A DNA stretch of 64,000 nucleotides from Bryum argenteum (Eukaryota > Streptophyta > Bryopsida > Bryales > Bryaceae): NCBI GenBank assembly GCA_037043015.1, contig CM073330.1, positions 11,674,512 to 11,738,511 of the forward strand. The letters run 5' to 3'. Below are positions 45,601 through 56,679 of the stretch, piece by piece. The notes below the pieces were generated by a model. The model was given only the letters and a program-made list of their open reading frames with translations, was not told the DNA's origin and searched no databases. Made by a program: the position numbers and the translations under genes. The first letter of the stretch is position 1. Each line of letters opens with the position of its first letter.

Positions 45601-45880
45601 ATGACTCAAATCCTAGTACCCATGATCTTCAAAAAGTCTACTACAATTTAATTCGGTTTTATATAACTTATCTTCGGTTTCATACATGAGGCTTTTCATA
45701 ATAAATGTGTATCTAGGCTAAAAATAGGCTTGGACATTTAGGACTTAATAGCAAAACTTTTTCAACATATTCTTGTTCTTAAAACAAAAGGATACATCTA
45801 GAGAAGCTAAGTTTGACTTGATTTTGTTGAAATCGGTGCGGCGAGATGCATAGTTGCAAAGTGAATGTGGCACAATTCGT
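42694..45880. other. Gene-poor AT-rich stretch
   Basis: No recognised gene. Overlapping frames on both strands at 43273-43684 show no family features. A small GC-rich patch near 43960-44005 (GGCGGGGGGCGGGG) is followed by (TA)n and (TTA)n microsatellites at about 44010-44065. Confidence 0.5.
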
Positions 45881-47006
45881 AAAGCCAAATTTTAGTTTTA
45901 AAACCTTCATTTAGAAATTTTAAGTTTCGAGTCCAAAACTGGCAGTCTAAATTTAGTTTTAAATCTTTTTTGTTTTAACTATGTTAATAACCAATTTACT
46001 ACTAAAGTTTGAAGGTGACCTAGGTCACAATGTAGACAACTTTTGGAACCGCGCAACCTCCAAAAATTACAAACACAATAGAGAAATATGCTAAGTACGA
46101 CGGACTAGTGACCAAACGACGAATTAGGCACCAAATTTTTATTCTAAGATTAAACTGGGGACTAAACTCAAAAATGCATGATTTTGATGGTTTTTGAGTT
46201 TGGTCCCCGTTTTAACTTGGTGCCCAATCGGCAACGCGATGCGCGGAGACCGTGTGATTTGGTCCTTAGTTTATATCTGGTCCTCATCTTGGTGCATTTG
46301 GTCCCCAGTCGGTTCTACTTAGCGGATAACTGAAAACAAGGCATGAAATGAGGGACTGGGACCAACTAGGGTCCAAACTGGGGACTACTTAGCGGATTTC
46401 TCTAATCTATAATTTTTTTGGTAATTTCCAAATTATTTCTTTCAAAATTTGTCAAAATTTGAGATTTTGGAATTTCTCAATATTTCTTCTTCTCAAAGCT
46501 TACAAACTATTAAAGGCACCTACTCACCAATCATTCAATTTTTTCTTGAATCATGTATATTTAACGTGATGCATGTTTTTCTATATTGTTGTTTTCAAAC
46601 CTTCTCTTTTGAAATGATTTGCATGAAGGTCAAAAAAGTGAGATAACTCTCTAAATTTTGCATGGGGGTATCCAACTTGATAACCTACATGAAAATAAAA
46701 TATGACCAGAACGTGCGGGGTGACAATCTTCAAGTTTTCCTTTGCACCATAGGAACAATGTCTTACAAGGAATACCCAAAAACGCTTGTTCACCAACTTT
46801 GTATGTTATGATCTCACGAATGGTACAAATCCAATCATTGAAATTTTACATGGTAGTAATTATAGTAGGGTGGTTTGAGATCTAACTGTAAAGAAACTGC
46901 AAAAGAACAGTAAAAAAATTCAACTATACCTCAATTTCGACAAGGTGGTAGGTAATCGTAGGTTTTGTTTCAGAAGTCCAAAAAACGCTTGGATTTTTAG
47001 GGATTA
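45880..47006. mobile_element. Diverged ~930 bp TTAA-family element, left end lost
   Basis: The interior follows 21963-22890 and 55368-56300 (AAACCTTCATTTAGAAATTT, TGTTTTTCTATATTGTTGTTTT and CATCCAACG-like blocks) and ends GGATTTTTAGGGATTAA at 47006. The left terminus is not found. It is interrupted by the element at 46080-46403. Confidence 0.6.
46080..46403. mobile_element. 324-bp MITE nested in the TTAA element, AAT duplication
   Basis: Ends AGAGAAATATGCTAAGTA and TACTTAGCGGATTTCTCT are inverted repeats. AAT flanks it at 46077-46079 and 46404-46406, and related uninterrupted copies (near 22295) read CAATCTTC across the site. The interior has repeated TTTGGTCCC motifs. No ORF; superfamily undecided. 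Confidence 0.65.
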
Positions 47007-47228
47007 AATTGTTGTAGCTTCAAAGATTCACCAAGAATTGGGATTTTTTACAATTTTTGCAACTTTTGTTTTCTCCACTTGTATACGAGGTTGTGATGTC
47101 AAAGAGAATTGGGCCAACTATTAATATAAAACCCTTGGACCCCAGTTGAGGGGGCCATTTGGGCAATTTAAGCACTCTCATTGAGTGCTACTTAGGGTTT
47201 GGAAGTGGACTCTAATATAAAGTGACCC

Positions 47229-47498
47229 TTAGAATGTTGACATTTTAACGGAATTGAGGATGCCGATGTTTTGGCATTGAGTGTTGATGGATGTAGTGTG
47301 CTTTGACCGAATTCCGCAAGAGGTGGTAGTGGAGATGTTTGATACTAAAGCAATCACCATAGGTGTCGCAAATGTCAAGGTTAGAAACGAGGGAGCAATC
47401 GTGTAAAAGTCAACAATCCCTATCTCCGAGTTTAAATTTTGCTTGAGCTCACAAAGTGCATTACAATAGGATGTTGCTAGCCACACTAGTGCCGCCAT
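47229..47498 (-). CDS. Unrecognised hydrophobic ORF
   Basis: An 89-codon frame starting MAALVWLATSYCNALCELK, with a second hydrophobic segment (FLTLTFATPMVIALVS). It could be a fragment of a membrane protein or chance. Its 3' end overlaps CATTTTAACGGAATTGAGG (47238-47259), which matches the terminus of the 39107-39540 element, so the end may derive from a transposon. I do not recognise a family. Confidence 0.2.
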   Translation of the reverse strand: MAALVWLATSYCNALCELKQNLNSEIGIVDFYTIAPSFLTLTFATPMVIALVSNISTTTSCGIRSKHTTSINTQCQNIGILNSVKMSTF

Positions 47499-47569
47499 TC
47501 CAAGCAGACTAAGCTAAGCAACAAAGAAGATTGTTCAACCGTCTTGTTGTAAGTTATTCCAGTTTGCAC

Positions 47570-47937
47570 TTAACCTTTGAACGCCCATGGGGTCTGAAAC
47601 AGGCAACCCAAAATTGGATCACAACATCTTTTGGACTCGGGCATCATGAATAGTGTACTTTTAAAACATAAGCATCATGAATAGTGCACTTTAAAACATG
47701 GGCATCTTGAATGGACCAATCAATGATGAGCTTGCAACCTTCTACAAGTTTATGTACAACCCAACCTACCTACCACAATCCTTTCAAACCACAAAATCAC
47801 TCATACAAATTGTGATTTGAATTGTAAAATATCACTTCTTAAATGAATCAGAAAAAGGTGACCAGTTTGACATCAAAATATAAGTGAAAAGTTGAGTACA
47901 ATGAGAGCTGCAACACATATTCTCATTGAAAAACACA
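47570..47937. mobile_element. ~370 bp TTAA-family MITE, copy B, right end lost
   Basis: It starts TTAACCTTTGAACGCCC and is colinear with 48923-49291. The right end is replaced by CACACACAC then a (TA)n run (47949-47986). Confidence 0.7.
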
Positions 47938-47942
47938 CACAC

Positions 47943-47948
<6 letters not shown>

Positions 47949-47986
<38 letters not shown>
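47949..47986. repeat. (TA)n microsatellite
   Basis: About 19 TA units at the truncated end of MITE copy B. Confidence 0.9.
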
Positions 47987-47989
<3 letters not shown>

Positions 47990-48030
47990 TTTTTAATTTT
48001 TAATTTTTTTATCGGATTGTTTCCATTCTA

Positions 48031-48050
48031 CTAGTACGCCCGCGTGGCGT
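48031..48050 (-). mobile_element. Possible Helitron 3' terminus, minus strand
   Basis: Read on the minus strand, a CGCC-ACGCG-GGCG hairpin is followed by TA, CTAG and T, the order expected at a Helitron 3' end. Only the terminus is called; the 5' end was not found. Confidence 0.35.
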
Positions 48051-48922
48051 TTCCATGTCCACATATATCCTTTTACCATATCGGTCCTTGTCCCAGTCCT
48101 AGTCCCTGCTACCGTCCCTTAAAAAGAGGTTTTTAGGCTTGTAGGTCTATGTTTCTAATTTTAGTAGTTTTATAAGGCTTCAAACAACGTGATTCTTGTA
48201 CGGCATGGTCCTTCTTATTTTTTCACTCGATCTAGAATCATGTCATTTAAATAAATAATAATAATAATATAAAATCATGTATTTTTCTCGGCTATAAATA
48301 CTTCGAGATCCAATATCTTGGGTCTAGCCATTCGAATTCGCAATCCCCTACAAAAATTCTCGCTTCCAACATCACCTCCCATGGCCCGGGGGCATGATCC
48401 AGATACAATGCATCATACAGTATGAGGTAAAGTAAGTTCACTTACGTTTGGACTTCTCCCGATCTAAAAAGAAAATGGGGTCTTAGAAATCTGAATGCTT
48501 ATACTTATAAAGTTGAAATTGAGCACACTTAACCAAAAAAATATGGTGTTTTTGTAAAATCCAAAACTTGACTCAAGGTACGATGAATTTTGATAAAAAT
48601 TGGTGGGAAGACTAATTAGGCAAGATAAACAAGATCCTAGGGTTAGGTTTCCCAAAATCAAATTCAAAGAAACTTTGTTCAAAGATTTTAGATATGGCCG
48701 TCTCAATGCCGCTGTCGAGCTTCTCCTTTAGAAGTTACTATGAGGTGTTTTAGGAAGCGGTCCAATTTCATACTGTTTTGTCACTGAAAGAGGCATCTAG
48801 AATTGCTGTTTTCAAATGAGGTTTTGTGATGAAGATTTGGAATAACATCCAAGTGTACAGGACTTTGATTCTGTCCTTAGGTTTTCATTGGATTTGTTAC
48901 TTCGAGTACCATTTTCAGATTC

Positions 48923-49291
48923 TTAACCCTTAAACGCCTAGCTATACGGTTTTGGGCAGCCCAGTATTGGATCAGAGCATCTTTTGCACGTGGGCATGAT
49001 GAATAGTGCACTTTTTGAACTTAGGCATCATGAATGATCCAATCAATGATGAGCTTGCAACCTCCTACAAGTATTGTACAACCCCAACCTACCTACCACA
49101 ATCCTTTCAAAGCACAAAATCACTCATACAAATTGTGATTTGAATTCTAAAATTTCACTTTTTGAATGCATTAGAAGAAGGTGACCAGTTTGACATCAAA
49201 ATATAAGTGAAAAGTTGAGTACATTGAGAGCTACAGAGGAGATTCTCTTGGAACATGACCCCTCGGGTCACCTTCGGCGTTTAAGGGTTAA
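48923..49291. mobile_element. ~370 bp TTAA-family MITE, copy C
   Basis: Complete: TTAACCCTTAAACGCC at the left, GGCGTTTAAGGGTTAA at the right, an exact 16-base inverted terminus. Closely similar to copy D at 53308. Confidence 0.8.
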
Positions 49292-50298
49292 GGCAACAGA
49301 AAACAATTGATTTCCATGTTTCTTGCTTTGAAGCAAAGTGTTATTACTCAGTCACCGAAAAACCTCTGAAAAGGAAGCTGGAAACTCTGACGTGATGAAT
49401 GTTACTCATATGTATATGCAGTAAGGTGAACTACTGTAGGTGTACTTTCAATATCAATTGAGTGAAGGAATATTCTATATTTGTGAGTATTTTTTGTTCT
49501 TCAAGTGTGCATGTTTTGAGGCATAAGTACGTCTTCGAAATTTGAGAGTAGAGGAATATATTCTTGTAGTCGGAGAACCATGATGTCTACAACAAAAGAG
49601 GTTGGTCCTAGTGACGTTTCTATTTCAACATATGGCAATTTGGCAACTGACATAAAATTCATGTGAGCTACTAATTTATATAAATAACATCAATGAGCAC
49701 CTGCTTGACAGTAACAATAATAATGCCGCAACATCAACTACCAGTCAGCACAGCCGTCCTCCAGTCAGCAAGACGTCCGCCTTCGTCAGGCGTACGACTG
49801 ATAGTCGCCGATATCTGTCATCATCTCCCAGTCGGGTCACTCCACTCTCCGGTCGAAATCAATGACCCCCAGTCGCCTGCGGCATTCCTTTGACCCCAGA
49901 AGCACGGCGCAGGACCGAGGCGCCTGTCAAGCACGTTCCACCTTGAGCTAGTGCACCAATCCCTCGTCACGAGGAGCTCGATTCGATGCACTTTCGCATC
50001 GCAGCATTGCCCAATTTTGGGTCCTGTTCGAAGAACGAATCTCACGTGGTGGCCCAGTTTTCCGCTTGTCTGACTCGATTTGCCGCAGCATCGATCAATC
50101 CATCGATCGAGTCTTCAAGCAGGTCTCTCGTGGAGAGGAATTTGAGAGTTTTTTCGGAGTAGCGACCATTTTGCTGCATTGGGTTGGGTTGGGTTGGGTT
50201 TGGAGGGAGTAGGTTTAGTTGAGTTGGGTTTGTTAATTAGGTTAAGGCGTCTTGTTTTTTTGTTGTTTTGTTTTTGGTTTGAGAGCGAGAGGGGAGCG
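49292..50298. promoter_or_regulatory. Upstream region and 5' UTR of the unknown-function gene
   Basis: The composition becomes GC-richer from ~49700, as expected near a promoter or first exon. A GGGTT microsatellite (four units near 50180-50203) lies ~100 bp before the ATG. No specific binding site can be called. Confidence 0.4.
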
Positions 50299-52454
50299 AT
50301 GGCTTCAATGGATGCCGCATGTGAAGCGGAGGGCGTGGAGCGGTGCCCTTTCTTGCGTAACATTGGCCTCTCCACCAGCTTCGCTTTCTCCAAGTTGAAG
50401 TTTCCTGCTCCTGCCGTTCCTGCCGCCACTGTAAGCCTCTCTCTATTTCCCCGAGCTTGACTTCTTCGTCTCCGATTTCTAAGGAGCTCTTAATCGATCA
50501 CCTCAGAACTTGGTTCCGAATGCCGATGTATCAGGCATGAGAATCATACAATTGTCAGGTCCCTTACGAAGAATCCCCTTGGAGTTGCTTGCTGTTCGGA
50601 GCTGGTCTTCAAGTCTGCAATAGAATGGATAACTTTTTCAGCATTTTCGATGCAATATTTGTTCCGCTTTATTGGCAGGATAACATGAGGTTCATTACAT
50701 TCTTAGAATCAGTGAGAATCGATTAGCTTGGTGTGTACTTTAGCAGAGTCTGAGCTTGCTTGCTGTTGGGAGCTTGCCTTATTTAATTGCGACAGTGAGC
50801 ATTAAAATAAAAAGATTTGTTAGTTTTTCCAGTGCGGAATTGAGTTTTTGGCAGATGATATGAGGTTCTTTACGTACTCAAAATCAATGAAATTCAATTG
50901 TTTGGTTAGTTCAGTGATTTGAATTCTTCGTGAGGATGCAACGATGATAACACACGATTTGAATGTCATTAATCAGTCTTTCACTAAGAGATTAGAATAA
51001 TGTAATTTCTTTAGAGTTTAAATCAACATACAATCCTCGAATTTTACGTTGAGGATTAACTTGACACTGAAATAGTACCATCTCCCGTTCTGTTGGATTA
51101 TCAGGGATGTACACTTTCTAGTATTGTTTATGAGAGATTGAGATTTTCTCGAGGATGCGAACATGTTTGATTCGATATGAATGTCATTATCCAGTCTCCT
51201 ACTAGATTGATGTGAAGCGGATAGAGTCTAAACCAGCGTACATTGAATCAACATGCTCGATTGCCATGTTAGATTATCAGGGTCGTACACTTTTCTGGTT
51301 TCGTTATGATTGTAACGTGCTCGGTCGCATGTGCAGACGAAAGCGGGACGGGGTCCAATATTCGAGGACGGGCCTGGATTTGAGAGCTCCTTCCGATTGT
51401 TTCATGGCAAGGATGGAGTGGTGCCATTGAAACAAGCTTCGCCATCAGAGAACGAGTGTGAGAAGAAGCCGAAGCTGAGTTTTCATCCATTGTCCGCTTC
51501 CGCAGCCACAATCAGCCTGTCGTCGGCATTCGGACCAGCAGGCCCGTTCGGATTCGATGGCTTCATGGAGAATTTCATTACGAAGAAGAAGCCTACCAAG
51601 AAGAAGAAGAATAACAACAAGGACCAACAACAACCTCAACCTGAACAGGACCAAAAATCAAACTTCGAATCCCATGTAAGCCAAGCCAATATCCTCCTCC
51701 TCCTCTCATACTCAACTATAGCATCTTCAACTATGATACTTGTATACTCATTATTAAACATATATCATTTCTCTGCCAGATGCATGAGGCGATGGGGAGC
51801 GATTGGCTTGCAACAGGGCAGTGTCCGATAGCGAAGTCCTTCCGAGCCATGAGTGGGGCGCTTCCGCTAGTGTCGAAGATGCTGAAGTTGCCGAAAGGAA
51901 TGAAGTACAAATGCCCGCCAGCGATCGTAGCAGCACGAGCAGCGCTAGCGAAGACGTCGGCAGTGAAGAAACTGAGGCCTCAAGCATTGCCAACGAAGGT
52001 GATGGCCATCGGCATGCTGGGGATGGCGTTGAACGTGCCGCTGGGAGTGTGGCGAGAGCACACGAAGAAATTCTCCCCGCAGTGGTTCCTGGCCGTGCAC
52101 GCCACCATTCCTTTCATTGCTATGCTTCGCAAGGCCGTCGTCATGCCCAAGTACGCCATCGCCTTCACCATCGGCTCTGCTGTGCTCGGCCAAGCCGTTG
52201 GAGCTCGTGCTGAACGCCTCCGGTTAGCCAACCTCAAGGCTGTTTCACCAACCATCGAAGCTTCTCAACAATCAATTACAGGACCCATTCAACAAGATAT
52301 TGAGCTGCCTGCTCTGATTCATCACTCGTCGCTTGTGGAGCCAGTGCAAGTGCAAAACAGGTTGACAAATGCTCAGTTGCAATGTGGCTCAGAGGCACTT
52401 GCAAGCTGCTCGTCTTCTTCTTCGTCGTCGTCGTCGCCAGTATTGATTCATTAG
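50299..52454 (+). CDS. Plant-conserved protein of unknown function, three exons
   Basis: Exons 50299-50430, 51337-51675 and 51780-52454 (phase-0, GT..AG) give 381 residues. N-terminal MASMDAACEAEGVERCPFLRNIG; then EDGPGFESSFRLFHGKDGVVPL; a lysine-rich stretch at 127-139 (KKKPTKKKKNNNK); then SFRAMSGALPLVSK and LRPQALPTKVMAIGMLGMAL. Three hydrophobic stretches at ~230-247, 258-273 and 281-297 could span or lie on membranes. The tail has a serine run near the stop. I recall the FRLFHG and LRPQALPTK blocks from uncharacterised land-plant proteins but know no function. Intron 1 is long (906 bp) with internal duplications. Confidence 0.8.
50676..51246. repeat. Diverged duplications inside intron 1
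   Basis: A GGCAGGATAACATGAGGTTC block (50676) recurs as GGCAGATGATATGAGGTTC (~50850), and a GAGGATGC...ATGAATGTCATT block (~50930) recurs near 51154. Confidence 0.5.
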
Positions 52455-52840
52455 GATTCATATACAATGATGTTGCAGTTTTCCTGGAGGAAAACTGGCA
52501 TAGTGAGAATGTCACTGTGACCATATGACAGAACACTGAACTTGTTGTAATAATAATGCGATTCACAGGCGGGTTGCTTGTTGGGTCAGCGTTCCCATTT
52601 GGGTCCATCTCCATACACTTTTTCTTGTTGTTTTATTATTGGTACTTAACCTCCTCATTTTCAGAGGCACTTGTAAGTTGCTGTCTTTGTCTTCGTCTTC
52701 GCCAGTATCGATTCATTGGCGTTGAAAAGTGGCATTAAAATGTAACAAGTGAGAAACGTCACTGTGATTATATGACGGACAATAAACTTGTTATATTGAT
52801 ATTGCAAATCCGCGGCTGGTTGCTTGTTGGGTTGGTTCAA
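52391..52840. repeat. Tandem duplication of the gene's last codons and 3' UTR
   Basis: 52391-52592 (AGAGGCACTTGCAAGCTGC through GGTTGCTTGTTGGG) recurs, diverged, at 52663-52840, offset ~272 bp. Shared motifs in order: AGAGGCACTTG, GCCAGTAT, GATTCATT, GTCACTGTGA, ATATGAC, AACTTGTT and GGTTGCTTGTTGGGT. The second copy is non-coding. Confidence 0.8.
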
Positions 52841-53307
52841 CTTGTTCATGATTTTGCACTCTCTTTTAGTTAGATAAGAAGTCAATGCTGCTGATTACGG
52901 TGGTTGAGCTTCAGATTCTCGATGCTTGTTGCATGTTTGTTTGACTTTCGCAATGGGAGACGTGACGTAAAAGTAGTTGGCTGATGAGTAAGGGCTGTGA
53001 AGAAAATACGGTGGTTGTTGACTTCTTTGCTGTTCCAGAAGGTACTGCAGGATCATGTTGACATCGTTTTTATCGTTTCTGTTGTTGACTTCCTCGGAGG
53101 CTACCTAAAACCCTTAGAACATGCCCAGCCCGCGCTGTGGGCCGGAGAGTGGAGCCTTGTTTGGAATGTGAGTGGAATGTGAGGAACCCCAACCCACACA
53201 CTATCTCTGGGGTCTCCTAAATTCTAGAACACCATAACTCCCGTGTTTTCATTCAGATTTGTGCAAGTTATTCCGTTCCTTCATTCACATTTTAGCATCC
53301 ACATTCA
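52841..53307. other. Intergenic, nothing recognised
   Basis: Short frames only; no family features, no repeats of note. Confidence 0.5.
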
Positions 53308-53677
53308 TTAACCCTTAAACGTCTAGCTATACAGATTGGGGCAGCCCAGTATTGGATCACAACATCTTTTGGACTTGGGCATCATGAATAGTGCACTTTT
53401 TGAACTTGGGCATCATGAATGATCCAATCAATGATGAGCTTGCAACCTCCTACAAGGTTATGTACAACCCCAACCTACCTACCACAATCCTTTCAAAGCA
53501 CAAAATCACTCATACAAATTGTGATTTGAATTCTAAAATTTCACTTTTCGAATGCATCACAAGGAGGTGACCAGTTTGACATCAAAATATAAGTGAAAAG
53601 TTGAGTATATTGAGAGCTACCGAGGAGATTCTATTAGAAAAGGACCCCTCGGGTCACCTTAGACGTTTAAGGGTTAA
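53308..53677. mobile_element. ~370 bp TTAA-family MITE, copy D
   Basis: Runs from TTAACCCTTAAACGTC to GACGTTTAAGGGTTAA with an interior nearly identical to copy C, 4.4 kb away and in the same orientation. One base in each terminus differs from copy C in a compensating way (C to T on one side, G to A on the other), so the ends stay complementary. Confidence 0.8.
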
Positions 53678-53751
53678 CCAATGGAAGAGTGCTATGTGGC
53701 AGACTTTATTGGCAGAAAATATTTTTTATTATACCCGGCTTGTGAACAAAT

Positions 53752-53800
53752 GTGACTGGTGAGCTTGTCAAACAAATGTGACTGGTGAGCGACCTTTTCC
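53752..53800. repeat. Direct duplication with GAACAAATGTGACTGGTGAGC
   Basis: AACAAATGTGACTGGTGAGC occurs twice in tandem, ~25 bp apart. Confidence 0.85.
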
Positions 53801-54864
53801 TCAGCCGTGATTCCTGGCCTGGGGTGGGGTTGCGATACCAACCGAGCAACGCCTCCAAGGTTTTCATGCAGCCGAGTGGCTAGGCTTGAAGCCGAGGGCA
53901 GGGCGTGCTCTTATGCTCTTTCGATTCTGGAAGTTCATCACAAAGCAAAATGATTACTAATTCGAAAAATCTAATTGTACTGATAATTTTTAAACAATAA
54001 GATCTTTGTTTTATGTTTTGCGTAGACCTTTTTTAACACATCCAATTTTTTTTATGAAGCCTAGGCTTTTGGAGGTTAAAATGGTACGGAGGGAGTAAAT
54101 GTTATAGGAGATATCAATGGTGATCATTTTTAGTCTCGAGTGTACAAAAGAATTTGATGGTAGGTTGTCCTTTTGAGGTTTTGATGTAACCTTGCTATAA
54201 CAATAATGATATTGATGCATATGGGTTGTTTTTATTGATATGCTAGGAAGTTATGATGAATGAAAATAAACAATATCAATAGTTTTTTTAAGCATAGGTT
54301 TCGATAAAATTATATTCATCATATAGAGACCTTTCTAAATTAGCGCTTGGAACATTCTATGAGTAGGTTTAGAAAGAGCCTAAGTCTTTATTATTCTACT
54401 TTTAAGTCCTTGAGCCGTAGTAGATAAAGAAGCACCAAATCGTGACTATGGTTTTCTTGCAATGTTCAATTTGGAAATGCATGGACACATCATTCATCGT
54501 GCATTCCTCCAAAAAATTTGAGACAAATAAGGTGGTGAAAAAGTAATTCGTTGGTGAGTATTTGTTTCAAGGCATTTGGACTTAAGGAAATGTCTTATGT
54601 ACCAACAAAGGTGGTACTCTTACATGAAAGGTAAGACTTTATGACCTAAACGACTTCTAGAAACACGGGGTAATAATAAAATTTCAAGAAGGACGAGTAG
54701 GTATTAGAGTAATTTAATGTTTTATTTGGCAAAAGGTGTAGCCGGTATTCTTTGGACAAGGATATGTGTATGTATAGTTCTAGTTTTATAACAAAATAAT
54801 CTCACAAGAGTGTTTACTAATTGCCTAAAAGATTTTTGAGTTTTGACACATATGATTTTATCTA

Positions 54865-55221
54865 GATAGATAGAAACTCCGGTCCCTTTCTAAGGAGCCG
54901 GCGTGAATGAAGTGTCCGTTCGTAATGCTAATATCCCGATGGCCACCGGACAAGGGGACATTGGAACAATACTACTTCCCCCTCTCGAGGGTGGACACTA
55001 TAACTAAGCTAGTTTCTAGCCTAGTCACTAATGCCTTGAAGATACTTGACATAGTATCCCACCAAAGGGCTTTGAGGTACCCATACAACAAGGTCCAAAG
55101 ACCCCCCACAATAGTTGGGTGGACTATAGTGGTGAGCACCACGCCGGCATGGGAAATAGAACCCACGACCTCCTCATTGGGGGCCTAAGCCTTAACCACC
55201 AAGCCAAGGCTTGTGGTGCCT
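54865..55221 (-). mobile_element. tRNA-derived SINE with 12-bp target duplication
   Basis: Flanked by TGATTTTATCTA at 54853-54864 and 55222-55233. Read on the minus strand, the head has a box A-like GGCTTGGTGGTTAAGG (55205-55190) and a box B-like GGTTCTATTTCCC (55163-55151), about 26 bases apart, as in RNA polymerase III tRNA promoters. The tRNA-like fold is incomplete, so this is not a working tRNA. The 357-bp body is non-coding; the tail ends in TATCTATC repeats instead of poly(A). Retroposition would need a LINE enzyme, none of which is in the window. Confidence 0.8.
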
Positions 55222-55367
55222 TGATTTTATCTAAATCTATTTGGAAGGTACGGTGGTATAATATGATGAAGGTATTGTAAAAAAATCCAATACTAACAAA
55301 TTTGGCCCTTATAGCCACAAGCTACAATTACGGTAAGAGCCTCTTCCAATACTTGGATTGAGCGCCT

Positions 55368-56300
55368 TTAGTCCCTAAAAATCGAGGAAAACCGATTTGG
55401 TTTTTTGAGATTTCGGGCAGCTCATTTTAAGAAAATAATTTGATATTTTTGCCTAAGATTTTTACTAGGTGCTCCCCATAGTGTAATGTGTATGTAATAA
55501 AATTTGCAAAGCCAAATTTAAGTTTAAAACCTTCATTTAGAAATTTCAGATTTCAAGTTCAAAACGGGTAGTTTAAAATTAGCATTTTTAAAGTTTTTTT
55601 TTTTTGAAATATGTTCATTACCAAATTATTATTCAAATTCCAAAGTGTCCGAAGTCAGAAAATTCACCAATTTTACAAGGGCAGCCTCCAAAACTTTCAA
55701 AAACAATCTTCACAATTTCTAGTAATTTTACAAATTTTTTTCTTTCAAAAATTGCCAAATTTTGGAATTTTAAAATTTTCCCCAGATTTTTTTTTCAAGA
55801 TTCACATACTCATAAAGGCACCTACTCACCGCCCAATTTTTTCTTAAACTTAATACATCATATGTGGTGCTTGTTTTACTATATTGTTGTTTTTAGACCT
55901 TCTTTCATAAAATAATGTACATTATTGGTCAAAAAGTGGAATGAGTCTCTAAAATTTTGCATGAGCGTACCCAACTTGATTACCTACATGGAAATAATGA
56001 GGGAAAAATGTTTGGAGTAACAATCATCAAGTTGCCCTTGGCACCATTTGGACAATGCCTCTCAGACAACGGCAAAAAAAAGTGATGGACAAACTTTGAT
56101 TGTTATGATCTCACAAATGAAAAACATCCAACGATTGAAATTTTGACTAGTCCTTTGTATACAAGTTAAGTACAAGATCTTGCGGTTCGAAGTCTAAAAA
56201 AAGAAAAAAGTTTCTCCATTTCCCCATTTCCCAACAGAGGTGAAAAATGGCAGTTTCTAGTTTTAGAGGTTGAGGAAACGCTTAGATTTTTAGGGGTTAA
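55368..56300. mobile_element. ~930 bp TTAA-family element, copy 2
   Basis: Begins TTAGTCCCTAAAAATCGAGG, ends CGCTTAGATTTTTAGGGGTTAA, and is colinear and same-oriented with 21963-22890. The left duplication has decayed to TTAG. No ORF of note. Confidence 0.75.
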
Positions 56301-56410
56301 ATAATGAAGCTGATTTGAACTTGGGTATTCATTCGTAGCAGCCACCAAGGAAGATAGGGGAGGGGTAAAGGAGCCCCTAGTTTTTAATGTATTGGTTTAA
56401 ATTGCCACAA

Positions 56411-56572
56411 AATACGCTCCTAGAGTAATTTAGGGCCACAAACCGCATTTCTGAATTCAAAATCATCTCCTAGAGTAATTTAGGGCCACAAACCCCATTT
56501 CTGAATTCAAAATCATCAAAAATGGCCTCGAGTGCCTCTCTGTTAGTGCCTCTCTGTTAGTGCCTCTCTGTT
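56411..56572. repeat. Short tandem duplications
   Basis: A ~52-bp unit with TCCTAGAGTAATTTAGGG occurs twice (56411-56517), then AGTGCCTCTCTGTT three times (56531-56572). Confidence 0.85.
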
Positions 56573-56679
56573 AGAGGCCATGAACCATTGCCCCAGTGTG
56601 GCCCCCGCATCACTCACTATCAACTAATAAAAATTAAAAATACTCCAGTTTCTGCTAATAAAAATTTAAAAATACTGCA

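Noticed and set aside
51803..52213. 136-codon alternative plus frame and several minus frames over exon 3
   Set aside because: Shadows of exon 3 of the unknown-function gene; only the 51780-52454 frame joins the splice sites in phase.
55148..55221. Minus-strand tRNA gene
   Set aside because: Box A and B are present but stems do not form a full cloverleaf, and the flanking 12-bp duplication shows it is a SINE head.
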